DNA of 64,000 nt from Streptomyces sp. WAC05374 (GCF_004353505.1 NZ_SMNQ01000005.1:248001-312000), one strand, 5' to 3'. Shown: positions 16,488 to 25,959, counted from the first letter of the stretch. Numbers and translations are program-made. The notes: a model not told the origin generated them from the sequence alone.

Positions 16488-18788
16488 TCAGTGCGCGACC
16501 GTGGCCTCCTCGGCGCTCTCCTGGGCGCCCGGCGCCACGCCCCTCTCCGCCACGGTGTCCACGGCCGCGCCCACCGGCTCGGCGCCGGCGCCGTCGGCCT
16601 CCTGGTCGAGCTCGCCGATGCGCTGGCCGGCCAGCCGCTGGGCGACGCCGTTGTTGCGGGCCTCGGCCTTGGCGGTCAGCGCCCGCACGGCGGCGTTGAA
16701 CTGCTCGATGGACGTGGGCTCGTCGGGGCCCAGCAGGTAGCGCTTGAGCGACTTCCGCTCGTCCGCCAGCAGGTCGGCGGCCGGGTCGGCCACGGCCGCC
16801 AGCAGCTCGTCCAGCTCGGTGGCGCCGTTGGAGAGGATCACCGCGGCGCGGACGGCCGTGTTCTGGCGCTTGAACTCGTCGGCGCCCAGCCCGGCGGAGT
16901 CGGTCACCGCGTACGGCTTGCCGCTCGCGATGAAGTCGGACACGACGCTGGAGATGTCGGAGACCATGCCGTCGGCCTCGTTGAAGCAGTCGTACAGCTT
17001 GGGCTCGGGGCCGGTGACGACCGTGTGCTCCCACCAGCCGATGGAGCGCCAGTAGGCGTCGTTCCACTCGGCCCGCAGCCGTGTGATCTCGGCGAGGCGC
17101 TGCGGGTCGGCGAGCGAGACGCGCGACTCCTCGGACTCGTCGCCGCCCTTGCGGCCGGGGCGGGTGAGCTCGGCGAGCCGGGCCTCGATGCGGGACAGCT
17201 CGGCGCGCGCCGCGGCCTGGGACGCCTGGGCGGCGGCGGTCTCCTTCGCCCAGCGCGGGTCGGCGGCACGCTCGGCGCCGGCCGCGGCGACCATCTTCTG
17301 GATGCGCTCGTCGACGGCCTTGGCCTTCTTGTTGACGAGTCCGGTGAAGGGGTGCGGCTTGTAGATCACCCGGACCGGCCGGGGGGCGTTCAGCAGCCGC
17401 TTCACGATGTTCTCGCCGGCCAGCAGCAGGGAGGTGTTGCCGGGGTTGTTGTCCCAGCCCTCCCACGTGGGGGCGTAGAGGACGGTGGGGATGGGGTTCT
17501 TCGGCGTGCCCGTCCAGGTCTGGATCGGCGCGAGCTGCGGGCGGCCCACCTCGACGATGTCGTCGTCGCGGACGCCCACGTCGGCGAGGGCGTAGCGGTC
17601 GCGGCCGGCCTGGCCGGCGGTCCACACCTCGTCGTACACCTTGGAGAAGGGGTTGACGCTGGCGAGCTTGTCGCTGTCGCCGTGCCCGATGAAGACGTGC
17701 TTCATGGTCGGCACGCGCAGCATGTGGATGTTCTTGCCGACGTTGGCGGGGTACAGCGTGACGCGGATCGACGACAGGTCCATGGCCATCAGGTGCTGGC
17801 CGCCGGGGACGCACAGGATCGGCACGGACGTCGGGTTGAGCTTCTTGACCAGGTTCCGCTCACGCATGATGATCAGCGGCCGGCCGTCGACCTGCTCCAT
17901 CGTCTCCAGCCACATGTTGACCTGGTACGCGGAGTCGTCGGAGCCCGAGAAGTACAGCGCGACCGTCGGCTGGTACTCGCGCAGCCAGGTGGCGACGGCC
18001 TTGAGGGCGGCGCCCGCGGCCGGCGCGCGGCGCCTGCGGCGCAGGTAGGGCACGAGGGCCGCGGTGTAGAGCAGGCCCAGTCCGAGGGTCGCCGCGACAC
18101 CCGCGTACCCGAGGACGTTCCGGCCGGTGGCGACCGCGGCGATCACACCCGCCATGGCGGGGATGTCGAGGTGCAGCATCTTCTCGGCGGAGCGGCTCAG
18201 CAGCGCCCGCGGCGGGGCGTCGGGGATGCGTACGGCGTTGAGGTCGATGTTGCGGGTGACCACCGGCATGGTGCGCCGCAGGCGGATCAGGGTCGCGAGG
18301 GCGCCCTGGGGGGCCTGGAGGCCGAAGAAGAGCAGGAAGCAGGCGACCGCCGCGTAGAACACGGGCTGCTCGGCGAGGCCTTCGCGGGCGAGCAGCATGA
18401 TCAGCAGGAGCTGGCGCAGCAGGAAGCGGATCGGCAGCCCGGCCCTGACCTTGCTCAGCCGGTTGACCAGGTAACTGTTCTTCTGGTGCAGATACCAGTC
18501 GGCGACGTAGGTCACGGCACCGGCGGCCGCGAAGAACCAGAGGTTCGGCAGGAGGGCGGCGAGCATCACGCACGGATATCCCAGTCCCATGAGGACTGCC
18601 GCGGTGAGCTCTGACGCACTGCCCACACGTGCCAGGCGAATGGCGGTCGAAATCACGAAGAACCTGCTCCAGAGGGGTGCCGGTTTTTTCACATGGACAA
18701 ATCTCGTGTGAAGTGGGGGCTTCACGGACTGCTTGGCGAGGCTCTCGCTCGCCGGCGAATCTAGCTTTACGAACTCGGGCCTCTGCAT
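16488..18788 (-). CDS. CDP-glycerol/CDP-ribitol glycerophosphotransferase-family polymerase (TagF/TarL-like)
   Basis: 766 residues. The N-terminal 250 hold several membrane helices. The C-terminal half is a GT-B CDP-alditol transferase with LYAPTWEGW, YKPHPFTG and DGMVSDISSVVSDF, the landmarks of TagB/TagF/TarL. An unusual charged, helix-forming segment of about 75 residues splits the catalytic half after KPHP. Such enzymes polymerise glycerol- or ribitol-phosphate units on a lipid carrier at the inner membrane face. The gene starts 45 bp after the CDP-alditol synthase fusion, its likely substrate source. ATG 18788 is used; GTG 18794 is possible. Confidence 0.85.
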   Translation of the reverse strand: MQRPEFVKLDSPASESLAKQSVKPPLHTRFVHVKKPAPLWSRFFVISTAIRLARVGSASELTAAVLMGLGYPCVMLAALLPNLWFFAAAGAVTYVADWYLHQKNSYLVNRLSKVRAGLPIRFLLRQLLLIMLLAREGLAEQPVFYAAVACFLLFFGLQAPQGALATLIRLRRTMPVVTRNIDLNAVRIPDAPPRALLSRSAEKMLHLDIPAMAGVIAAVATGRNVLGYAGVAATLGLGLLYTAALVPYLRRRRRAPAAGAALKAVATWLREYQPTVALYFSGSDDSAYQVNMWLETMEQVDGRPLIIMRERNLVKKLNPTSVPILCVPGGQHLMAMDLSSIRVTLYPANVGKNIHMLRVPTMKHVFIGHGDSDKLASVNPFSKVYDEVWTAGQAGRDRYALADVGVRDDDIVEVGRPQLAPIQTWTGTPKNPIPTVLYAPTWEGWDNNPGNTSLLLAGENIVKRLLNAPRPVRVIYKPHPFTGLVNKKAKAVDERIQKMVAAAGAERAADPRWAKETAAAQASQAAARAELSRIEARLAELTRPGRKGGDESEESRVSLADPQRLAEITRLRAEWNDAYWRSIGWWEHTVVTGPEPKLYDCFNEADGMVSDISSVVSDFIASGKPYAVTDSAGLGADEFKRQNTAVRAAVILSNGATELDELLAAVADPAADLLADERKSLKRYLLGPDEPTSIEQFNAAVRALTAKAEARNNGVAQRLAGQRIGELDQEADGAGAEPVGAAVDTVAERGVAPGAQESAEEATVAH

Positions 18789-18833
18789 TCGCACAAAGCG
18801 ACACAGAGGCCCGAAGAACACATCTGGTGAGTA

Positions 18834-20333
18834 TTACACATCTTCCTGTCGGTCCAGCACCGAGGCCAGGGCCTGCTCGAAGCCCGACGCCTCGCTCGCC
18901 CCACGGGTGGGGTCCTGCTGCCGTACGTCGATGACATGGCCGGTGAGTTCGGAAAGCAGCACGTCCAGCGAGGTCCGGGCCACGGCCTCGGAGGACAGCA
19001 GCGATCCGGCGGGCTCCTGGCCGAATGCCTTCGTACGCATCGGCGTCGCGGTGCGCTCGGGGTTGACGCAATTCACCCGGATTCCGTCGCCGGCCCATTC
19101 GTCGGCGAGGGCCTGGGTGAGATTCACCATGGCGGCCTTGGTGGACGAGTAAAGGCTGTACTCGGCGCGGCCGCGGGTGTAGCTCGAGGAGGTGTAGAGC
19201 AGGAGCTGGCCCTTGGTCTCGACCAGGTATTTGTAGGCGGCCCGGGCGATCTGCACGGGTGCCAGGTAATTGACGTTCAGCGCTTCCTGAATGGTCGCGT
19301 TGTCGGTCTCGGCGAGCCTGCCGATGCGCAGCACGCCCGCGGTGTTGATGACGTAGTCGATGCGGCCGCTCTCGGCGTACGCCTTGGCGAGGGCCTCCTC
19401 GACGTGCTCGGGGTTCTCGACGTGCGTACCGGTCGTGGAGCGGCCGAGCGCGTACACGGTGGCGCCGTACCGCTCGGCGAGGGCGGCGATGTCGGCGCCG
19501 ATGCCGTACGAGCCGCCGAAGACGACGAGGGTGCGGCCGGACAACAGCTCGCGGTAGGCGGCCTCGTCGGCCTGGCGCGGGGCGGCGGTGGAGGCGAGCT
19601 GGAACAGCTTGTCGGCGATGAAGACGTCGACGGGCTGGGTGACCTTCATGTTGTACTCGTCGCCCGCGACGACGTAGATCGGCACGTCCGGCAGGTACTT
19701 CAGGACCACGCTGCAGTCGTCGGTGGCCTGGAAGTTGGGGTCGCCGGCGGCGATCTCGTACGCCCGCTTGATCGTGGACAGCTTGAACGCCTGCGGCGTC
19801 TGGCCGCGGCGCAGGCGGGAGCGGTCGGGGACGTCGGTGATGAACTCGCCGTCCTCGCCGTGGGTGCGGGTCACGATGATCGTGTCGGCGGAGGGGATGG
19901 CGACGTCGACGGCCTGGTAGCGGTCGAGCGCGTCGACACAGTCCTTGATCACACGCTGTGACAGAAGCGGACGGACCGCGTCATGGAAGAGGACGTTGAG
20001 GTCCTCGCCGTCGGCGAGACCCTCGCCGAGCGCCTGGATGGCGCGCTCGGTGGTCTCGTTGCGGGTGGCGCCGCCCTCGATGATGCGCGTGACCTTGGTC
20101 AGCCCCGCCTTGGCGATGATCTTCTCGACGTCCGGCACGAAACCCGGTGCCATCAGCACGATCACGTCGTCGACGCACTCGGCCTGCTCGAAGATCGTCA
20201 GCGTGTGCTCGATGACCGCCTTGCCCGCGATCTTCAGCAGTTGCTTCGGGATCGCGAGACCCACGCGCTGGCCGGTACCGCCGGCGAGCACGACTGCTGT
20301 GGTGCGGGGCTTGGCTTCATGCGGCGCTGACAC
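18834..20333 (-). CDS. Fused cytidylyltransferase / SDR oxidoreductase (CDP-ribitol synthase type)
   Basis: A 499-residue two-domain enzyme. Residues 12-240 form an IspD/TarI-like cytidylyltransferase (VVLAGGTGQRVG, PKQLL, FHDAVRPLL). Residues 255-470 form a short-chain dehydrogenase with the Rossmann loop GGSYGIGADIA and the catalytic YSSTK. This is the domain order of Haemophilus Bcs1, which reduces ribulose-5-phosphate and activates ribitol-5-phosphate to CDP-ribitol. GTG 20333 is preceded by AAGGTAGGT. It is directly upstream of the TagF-like polymerase. Another alditol is possible, since substrate residues cannot be assigned by eye. Confidence 0.85.
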   Translation of the reverse strand: MSAPHEAKPRTTAVVLAGGTGQRVGLAIPKQLLKIAGKAVIEHTLTIFEQAECVDDVIVLMAPGFVPDVEKIIAKAGLTKVTRIIEGGATRNETTERAIQALGEGLADGEDLNVLFHDAVRPLLSQRVIKDCVDALDRYQAVDVAIPSADTIIVTRTHGEDGEFITDVPDRSRLRRGQTPQAFKLSTIKRAYEIAAGDPNFQATDDCSVVLKYLPDVPIYVVAGDEYNMKVTQPVDVFIADKLFQLASTAAPRQADEAAYRELLSGRTLVVFGGSYGIGADIAALAERYGATVYALGRSTTGTHVENPEHVEEALAKAYAESGRIDYVINTAGVLRIGRLAETDNATIQEALNVNYLAPVQIARAAYKYLVETKGQLLLYTSSSYTRGRAEYSLYSSTKAAMVNLTQALADEWAGDGIRVNCVNPERTATPMRTKAFGQEPAGSLLSSEAVARTSLDVLLSELTGHVIDVRQQDPTRGASEASGFEQALASVLDRQEDV

Positions 20334-20498
20334 AGAACGACCTACCTTGCGACGACTGGGGGACGGGCTGATGGTCGCACTCTCCGTGACCGTCTCGCAA
20401 GGCGGACATCGGGGCCTCCACACCCCCGCGACACCGCGTGTTCACCGTGTGGCCAGGGAGAGCGGACGAGCACCCGCGCGGTGCTCCGGTGACCGACA

Positions 20499-22562
20499 TC
20501 ACGCGGTGGGTACGTCGACGACATTGAGCACGAGATCGTTGGCGGCGCTGTGGAACAGCCTGACCACGACCCGCTCCGGCGGCCTGCCCGCCAGCTTCCG
20601 CACGACGGCGCGCACCGGCCCGAAAGGCCGCTTCTTGCGCAGCTCGGCCGGGGGGTAGGGGAAGAGGGAGCCCTTCTCCACGACGTCGTCGAGGACGCGC
20701 GCGAGCCGGACCGGCTCGGCCGCCGGGGCGGGCCGGAGCCACAGGTCCCACACATCGTGTGGGTCCTGCTGGCGGGCGGCGGGCGCGGTGCAGGAGAAGG
20801 TGAAGCGGAAACCGTCGGTGCCGTGCCGCGTCCCCGGGAAGGCCAGCTCCAGCGGGGCCTTGCCGCGCCGCCGCAGCAGGAGCGCCGGTTCGCCGCCGGG
20901 CCCGGCCGCCGCGCCGTACAGCCGCGCGGACAGGGTGACCCTGCCGCCCTCGACACGGATGTCGCCCGCCTCGGCGTGGACCGGGCGCACCCAGGAGCGC
21001 AGGTGCAGGGCACCGCCCTTGGTGTACGGCACGAGCTGCCGTACCGGTGCGCCGGCGGCCTGGCGGCCGGCCGCGCGCATGGCGCCGCGCTGGTCGACGG
21101 CCCGGGTGGTGAGTGGTACGGGACCCTCGGCGCCGGGCAGGCGCAGGCGGGCGGGGTGGACGCCCTCCGCGAACGGGGTGCCGGCCGGGACCGTCGCGGT
21201 GCCGTGCCCGTCGAAGGGGAAGTCGTGGCCCCCGGCCACCAGGTGGGCGCCCTCGCGGGGGGTGAGCAGCGTCACGGTGAGGCTTCCGTCGCCGGCCGCG
21301 ACACAGTCGGCGACGGGGTCTTCCGCGACGGGGCCCTCGGTGGCGGGGCCGGCGACGGGGCCGGCCGGTGGCGCGGAGGGGGTCTGCCGGGGGGCGGCGG
21401 AGCGGTGGGTGGGGGCGGCGCCGAGCTCGGCGAACAGCTCCTCGTACTGCTTGGCCACCGGCCCCGGGTCGAAACGGCGGGCGTTGACCCGGGCGGCGGC
21501 GCCCATGCGTCGGCGCAGCTCCGGGTCGTCGATGAGCCGGAGCAGCGCGCCGGCGATGGCGTCGGTGTCGCCGACGGGTACGAGGAGGCCGTCCTCTCCG
21601 TCCGCGATGATCTCCCGGGGGCCGTAGTCGCAGTCGGTGGACACCACGGGCAGCCCGCAGCGCATCGCCTCGACCAGCGTCATGCCGAAGGACTCGTGGC
21701 GGGATGTGGATACGGCGATCGCGCCCTTGACCCACTCGGGCTCGATGGGCGAGCGCGGGCCCATGAGGTGGACGCTGTTGTAGAGGCCCAGTCGGTCGAT
21801 CCTCTTGCGCAGCCGGTCCTTCTGGTTGCCCCAGCCGCAGATGCGCAGGGTCCACTCGGGGCGCTGGGCGACGACCTGTGCGAAGGCGTCGATCAGTACG
21901 TGGTACTGCTTCTCGGAGGCCAGCCGCCCGGCCGCCATGATCGTGGTGCCCGAGGTGTCGGAGGGGGCGACCACCGGCTCGGGCACGCTGTTGGGGATGG
22001 CCAGCACCCGGGTGCCGGGCAGCGGCATCCGCTCGCGCCAGGAGGCGGCGTCGCCCTCGGAGACGGTGACGAACGCGTCGAGCCGGGTGAGGAACCCGGC
22101 CATCTCGGCCCGCAGTTCGGGCTTGTGGTGGTTGTGCGTCATGTGCTCCTGGCCGATGAGCACGGCGCCGGCGGGCGCGAACGCGGCGACGTACGCGACG
22201 AGTCCGGGCCGGGTGCCGATGACCACGTCCGCGTCGGAGCCGGCACCGGCGTAGTGGGCGCGGACGCGTTCGTCGGTGAGGCGGCTGTACTCCTGGTGGC
22301 GCGCCTCGTTCCTCGGGAAGTACTCGGGGGGCTGGAGGTGCCGCTCGTGCTTCTTCTCGTTGGCCGGCGAGGAGGGGCGGGTGTCGACGAGCGGTACGAC
22401 GGTGATGCGGGGGTCGATCGCGAAGAGCGGCTCGTCCCGGTGGCGGAACACGGAGACGATCTCCACCTCGTGGCGCCCGGCGAGCTCTTCCGCGAGGTTC
22501 AGCGTGGTGCGGATGGTGCCGCCGATGCCGTAGATGGTGTGGATGAGGAAGGAGACCTTCAT
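20499..22562 (-). CDS. GT4 glycosyltransferase with C-terminal accessory domain
   Basis: A 687-residue cytoplasmic enzyme. A GT-B glycosyltransferase fills residues 1-390: N-terminal MKVSFLIHTIYGIGG, phosphate-binding GRLASEKQYHVLIDAF and the EX7E motif in RHESFGMTLVEAMRCGLPVVS. A Pro/Ala-rich linker follows. A C-terminal beta-rich region of about 270 residues resembles accessory domains on teichoic-acid glycosyltransferases. ATG 22562 has CGGAGCG upstream. It heads the polymer block between obg and proB. It could glucosylate or link the polymer; donor unknown. Confidence 0.87.
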   Translation of the reverse strand: MKVSFLIHTIYGIGGTIRTTLNLAEELAGRHEVEIVSVFRHRDEPLFAIDPRITVVPLVDTRPSSPANEKKHERHLQPPEYFPRNEARHQEYSRLTDERVRAHYAGAGSDADVVIGTRPGLVAYVAAFAPAGAVLIGQEHMTHNHHKPELRAEMAGFLTRLDAFVTVSEGDAASWRERMPLPGTRVLAIPNSVPEPVVAPSDTSGTTIMAAGRLASEKQYHVLIDAFAQVVAQRPEWTLRICGWGNQKDRLRKRIDRLGLYNSVHLMGPRSPIEPEWVKGAIAVSTSRHESFGMTLVEAMRCGLPVVSTDCDYGPREIIADGEDGLLVPVGDTDAIAGALLRLIDDPELRRRMGAAARVNARRFDPGPVAKQYEELFAELGAAPTHRSAAPRQTPSAPPAGPVAGPATEGPVAEDPVADCVAAGDGSLTVTLLTPREGAHLVAGGHDFPFDGHGTATVPAGTPFAEGVHPARLRLPGAEGPVPLTTRAVDQRGAMRAAGRQAAGAPVRQLVPYTKGGALHLRSWVRPVHAEAGDIRVEGGRVTLSARLYGAAAGPGGEPALLLRRRGKAPLELAFPGTRHGTDGFRFTFSCTAPAARQQDPHDVWDLWLRPAPAAEPVRLARVLDDVVEKGSLFPYPPAELRKKRPFGPVRAVVRKLAGRPPERVVVRLFHSAANDLVLNVVDVPTA

Positions 22563-22894
22563 CAACGCTCCGTTCAAGTCAGCCGGGGCACCCACGGCCC
22601 CGCCCCCACGGACAAGACGGTGATCCTTGGCCACAGGTTGTCCCACCGGACTGACGTAAACGGGAATTCCTGCGCTTTTTTCGCCGCACTTCCGACATCA
22701 GGGGCGGAGGGCGGCGTCCGCCCGCGGGCAGCAGGCCGTGGCGACCGCCCACCACACGACCGCGCCCCCGCCGGCGGCGTACCCGCGAACAGGGGCACAC
22801 CGCCGACGGGGGCGAAACCGGAACCGGAGGAACCGGGACAGCCGGAGCAGCCGGAGCAGCCGGAGCACCCGCAGGAACCGGACCGGCCGCAGGA
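22563..22894. other. 332-bp gap between obg and the GT4 gene, with a 9-bp tandem repeat
   Basis: At 22833-22868 there are four copies of CCGG(A/G)(G/A)CA(G/C), a 9-bp period, flanked by further CCGGAACCGG-like sequence. No clear terminator hairpin for obg and no convincing gene were found. An A/T-richer stretch near 22660-22690 just upstream of the GT4 gene is the likeliest promoter site for it. Confidence 0.45.
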
Positions 22895-24331
22895 TCAGAA
22901 GGGGTCGAAGCCGTCGAACTCGCGGTCGGCCTCGTCCCGCTCCGCCTGGCGGTCCTTGCGGCGCTGCGCGGCCGGACGCGGGGCCTCCATGCGGTGGTCC
23001 TCGCCACGGCGGCCGAGCATCTCCGCGCCCGCCATCATCGTGGGCTCCCAGTCGAAGACGACCGCGTCCTCCTCGGGGCCGATGGCCACGCCGTCGCCCG
23101 CGCGGGCTCCGGCCTTCATCAGCTCGTCCTCGACACCGAGGCGGTTGAGGCGGTCCGCCAGGTAGCCGACGGCCTCGTCGTTGTTGAAGTCCGTCTGGCG
23201 CACCCAGCGCTCCGGCTTCTCGCCGCGCACGCGGAAGAGGCCGTCCTCCTCCTGCGTGACCGTGAAGCCCGCGTCGTCGACGGCCTTCGGGCGGATGACG
23301 ATCCGGGTCGCCTCCTCCTTCGGCTTGGCCGCCCGCGCCTTGGCGACGATGTCGGCCAGCGCGAAGGACAGCTCCTTGAGGCCCAGGTGGGCGACGGCGG
23401 AGACCTCGAAGACGCGGTAGCCGCGCGCCTCCAGGTCGGGGCGGATCATGTCCGCCAGGTCCTTGCCGTCCGGGATGTCGATCTTGTTCAGGACGACGAT
23501 GCGCGGGCGGTCGTCGAGGCCGCCGTACTGCTTCAGTTCCTCCTCGATGACGTCCAGGTCGGTCACCGGGTCACGGTCGGACTCCAGGGTGGCCGTGTCC
23601 AGGACGTGGACGAGGACCGAGCAGCGCTCGACGTGGCGCAGGAACTCCAGGCCCAGGCCGCGGCCCTGGCTGGCGCCCGGGATGAGACCGGGGACGTCCG
23701 CGATGGTGTAGACGGTCGAGCCGGCGGTGACGACGCCCAGGTTCGGGACGAGGGTGGTGAACGGGTAGTCCGCGATCTTCGGCTTGGCGGCGGACAGCAC
23801 GGAGATCAGCGACGACTTGCCGGCGCTGGGGTAGCCGACCAGGGCCACGTCCGCGACCGTCTTCAGCTCCAGGACGATGTCGCCGGACCGCCCCGGCACG
23901 CCCAGCAGCGCGAAGCCCGGCGCCTTGCGGCGGGCCGAGGCCAGCGCGGCGTTGCCGAGCCCGCCGCGGCCGCCCTCGGCGGCGACGTACGACGTGCCGT
24001 GCCCGACCATGTCGGCGAGCACGTTGCCCTGCTTGTCGAGGACGACCGTGCCGTCCGGCACCGCCAGGACCAGGTCCTGACCGTCCTTGCCGGACCGGTT
24101 GCCGCCCTCGCCGGGCTTGCCGTTCGTGGCCTTGCGGTGCGGCGAGTGGTGGTACTCCAGCAGCGTGGTGACCGACTGGTCGACGACCAGGATCACGTCG
24201 CCGCCCCGGCCGCCGTTGCCCCCGTCGGGGCCGCCGAGCGGCTTGAACTTCTCGCGGTGGACGGAGGCACAGCCGTGGCCTCCGTTACCCGCGGCGACAT
24301 GCAGCTCGACGCGGTCCACGAAGGTGGTCAT
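22895..24331 (-). CDS. obg: GTPase Obg/CgtA
   Basis: A 478-residue essential GTPase acting in 50S assembly and, in Streptomyces, development. Three domains are seen: the glycine-rich Obg fold (residues 1-158, GGDGG/GRGG stretches), the G domain ([11 protein letters not shown]-loop, [14 protein letters not shown] switch II, NKID) and the C-terminal OCT domain from about 345 ([20 protein letters not shown]). An acidic/basic tail ends FDGFDPF. ATG 24331 with TGGAGG upstream. It follows rplU-rpmA, the conserved order. Confidence 0.98.
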   Translation of the reverse strand: MTTFVDRVELHVAAGNGGHGCASVHREKFKPLGGPDGGNGGRGGDVILVVDQSVTTLLEYHHSPHRKATNGKPGEGGNRSGKDGQDLVLAVPDGTVVLDKQGNVLADMVGHGTSYVAAEGGRGGLGNAALASARRKAPGFALLGVPGRSGDIVLELKTVADVALVGYPSAGKSSLISVLSAAKPKIADYPFTTLVPNLGVVTAGSTVYTIADVPGLIPGASQGRGLGLEFLRHVERCSVLVHVLDTATLESDRDPVTDLDVIEEELKQYGGLDDRPRIVVLNKIDIPDGKDLADMIRPDLEARGYRVFEVSAVAHLGLKELSFALADIVAKARAAKPKEEATRIVIRPKAVDDAGFTVTQEEDGLFRVRGEKPERWVRQTDFNNDEAVGYLADRLNRLGVEDELMKAGARAGDGVAIGPEEDAVVFDWEPTMMAGAEMLGRRGEDHRMEAPRPAAQRRKDRQAERDEADREFDGFDPF

Positions 24332-24384
24332 GTTCTGTGCCTCCAGATACGTACGTAACAAATGTCTTAGACGTAACACGCGAA

Positions 24385-24423
24385 AGGCGGACCCGCTTCC
24401 CGTACGGGAAGTGAGGTCCGCCT
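24385..24423 (-). terminator. Long hairpin between rpmA and obg
   Basis: Outer arms AGGCGGACC/GGTCCGCCT and inner arms CTTCCCGTACGGGAAG form a two-part stem 13 nt past the rpmA stop. Its placement fits partial termination that lowers obg expression relative to the ribosomal proteins. An obg promoter would lie in the 50 bp that follow. Confidence 0.75.
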
Positions 24424-24436
24424 CCGCGAAAGTGGA

Positions 24437-24694
24437 TCAGGCAGCGGTCGGAACGATGTTCACGACCTTGCGGCCACGGAACGTGCCGAACTGCACCGCA
24501 CCGGCCTGCAGCGCGAACAGCGTGTCGTCGCCGCCACGGCCGACGCCCGCGCCGGGGTGGAAGTGGGTGCCACGCTGGCGGACCAGGATCTCACCGGCGT
24601 TGACGACCTGACCGCCGAAGCGCTTCACGCCGAGCCGCTGAGCGTTGGAGTCGCGACCGTTCCGGGTGGACGATGCGCCCTTCTTGTGTGCCAT
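24437..24694 (-). CDS. rpmA: Large-subunit ribosomal protein bL27
   Basis: 85 residues beginning [16 protein letters not shown]. The N-terminal arm reaches the peptidyl-transferase centre. No staphylococcal-type N-terminal cleavage extension is present. It starts 14 bp after rplU stops, so the two share a message. Confidence 0.98.
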   Translation of the reverse strand: MAHKKGASSTRNGRDSNAQRLGVKRFGGQVVNAGEILVRQRGTHFHPGAGVGRGGDDTLFALQAGAVQFGTFRGRKVVNIVPTAA

Positions 24695-24708
24695 GTCTCC
24701 TCAGTCCC

Positions 24709-25029
24709 TTACTTCGCAGCCGTGGGGATCGCCGTGACCTTGATCGCCGTGTACTGCTGGCGGTGGCCCTGACGACGGCGGTAGCCGGTCTTGTTCTTGT
24801 AGCGCAGGATGTCGATCTTGGCGCCCTTGTGGTGGTCCACGACCTCGGCCTGGACCTTGATGCCGGCCAGCACCCACGGGTCGCTGGTCACAGCGTCGCC
24901 GTCGACAACGAGCAGGGTCGAGAGCTCGACCGTGTCGCCAACCTTGGCAGTGGAAATCTTGTCAACCTCAACGATGTCGCCGACAGCAACCTTGTGCTGG
25001 CGACCACCGCTGCGCACGATGGCGTACAC
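24709..25029 (-). CDS. rplU: Large-subunit ribosomal protein bL21
   Basis: 106 residues with the family start [13 protein letters not shown] and the ending [21 protein letters not shown] 23S rRNA-binding loop. GTG 25029 is chosen because it precedes the conserved first strand; the open reading upstream is the structured leader. It heads rplU-rpmA. Control probably acts through the folded leader immediately upstream. Confidence 0.97.
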   Translation of the reverse strand: MYAIVRSGGRQHKVAVGDIVEVDKISTAKVGDTVELSTLLVVDGDAVTSDPWVLAGIKVQAEVVDHHKGAKIDILRYKNKTGYRRRQGHRQQYTAIKVTAIPTAAK

Positions 25030-25070
25030 GCGGATCTCTCTCTCGCTCGGAACGGAAACCCCTGATGCCA

Positions 25071-25145
25071 GCCGCTCGCACGGACCGGCGAGGGTCCGTG
25101 ACTGTCCGGGTGGGACGAGCGGCCTCTCCGGATCATCGTCCGGAG
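25071..25145 (-). promoter_or_regulatory. Structured rplU 5' leader (candidate bL21 autoregulatory element)
   Basis: Two hairpins lie 40-115 nt before the rplU start. The distal one is CTCCGGA-N6-TCCGGAG (25126-25145). The proximal one (25071-25123) has an outer 8-bp stem GCCGCTCG/CGAGCGGC stacked on an inner 8-bp stem CACGGACC/GGTCCGTG, with a 15-nt bulge on one side only and a 6-nt loop. A TTGACC -35-like hexamer lies at 25186-25191. Ribosomal-protein leaders that bind their own product are well known; this one's ligand is an inference. Confidence 0.65.
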
Positions 25146-25306
25146 GAAGGTGCTCAGGAGTTGGCGCGCATGGAAACACGCCGACGGTCAAGGTTAAGGT
25201 CCGCGCTCCCACGGGTCAAACCAGCCCGTCGGGACCCCGCCCGACCGCCCGCCCGTATGCTCACCGGGCAAGCCGCGGGAAGCCGCACACCGGAAGGCAG
25301 AGCACA

Positions 25307-25906
25307 GTGAACTACAGGGTCCAGCCCACCGCCCAGGTCGCCGACAGCGCCGAGATCGGCGCGGGCAGCAGCGTCTGGGAGCTCGCGCAGATCCGCGAGG
25401 ACGCGAAGCTCGGCGAGGGCTGCGTGATCGGCCGCGGCGCGTACGTCGGCACGGGCGTGCGCATGGGCGACAACTGCAAGCTCCAGAACTACGCCCTGGT
25501 CTACGAGCCGGCCGAGCTCGGCGACGGTGTCTTCATCGGCCCCGCCGTCGTCCTCACCAACGACCACAACCCGCGCTCCGTCGACCCCGACTTCAAGCAG
25601 AAGCGCGGCGGCGACTGGGAGGCCGTGGGCGTGCGGATCGCCGACGGTGCCTCGATCGGCGCGCGCTCGGTGTGCGTGGCGCCGCTGGAGATCGGCCGCT
25701 GGGCGATGGTGGCCGCCGGCGCGGTCGTCACCAAGGACGTCCCGGACTTCGCGCTGGTCGTGGGCGTCCCGGCGCGGCAGATCGGCTGGGTCGGCCGCGC
25801 CGGCGTCCGGCTGGTGGAGCGGGACGGCGAGCCGGGCGTGTGGGAGTGCCCGAAGACCGGCGCGCTGTTCGACGAGAAGGACGGCACGCTCACCGAGCGC
25901 GGCTGA
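25307..25906 (+). CDS. Hexapeptide-repeat sugar N-acetyltransferase (WbpD/WlbB-like)
   Basis: A 199-residue left-handed beta-helix acetyltransferase, probably trimeric and cytoplasmic. Imperfect [LIV]G-x4 turns fill residues 10-165 (EIGAGSSVWELAQIREDAKLGEG, VIGRGAYVGTGV), with the family loop VVLTNDHNPRSVDP carrying the likely catalytic His. The C-terminal tail has WECPKTGALFDE, usual in this group. WbpD acetylates the 3-amino group of UDP-GlcNAc(3N)A. Partner enzymes for that pathway are at 29203-40069. GTG 25307 follows GGAAGGC. A TATGCT -10-like hexamer is at 25256-25261. It is divergent from rplU. Confidence 0.85.
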   Translation: MNYRVQPTAQVADSAEIGAGSSVWELAQIREDAKLGEGCVIGRGAYVGTGVRMGDNCKLQNYALVYEPAELGDGVFIGPAVVLTNDHNPRSVDPDFKQKRGGDWEAVGVRIADGASIGARSVCVAPLEIGRWAMVAAGAVVTKDVPDFALVVGVPARQIGWVGRAGVRLVERDGEPGVWECPKTGALFDEKDGTLTERG

Positions 25907-25930
25907 CGCGGCGGCGCCGAGCGCACACGA

Positions 25931-25959
25931 ACGGGCCCCGGGCATCGCCCGGGGCCCGT
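25931..25959 (+). terminator. Terminator after the acetyltransferase
   Basis: Perfect 13-bp arms ACGGGCCCCGGGC/GCCCGGGGCCCGT around a 3-nt loop, 24 nt past the stop codon. It isolates the acetyltransferase from the next plus-strand gene. Confidence 0.8.

Noticed and set aside
20550..23165. A plus-strand frame of about 870 codons opposite the GT4 and obg genes, with PEQ repeats near 22842
   Set aside because: It runs antisense to two certain genes with Arg/Gly/Ala-rich sequence. The PEQ repeat is just the translated 9-bp tandem repeat in the gap.
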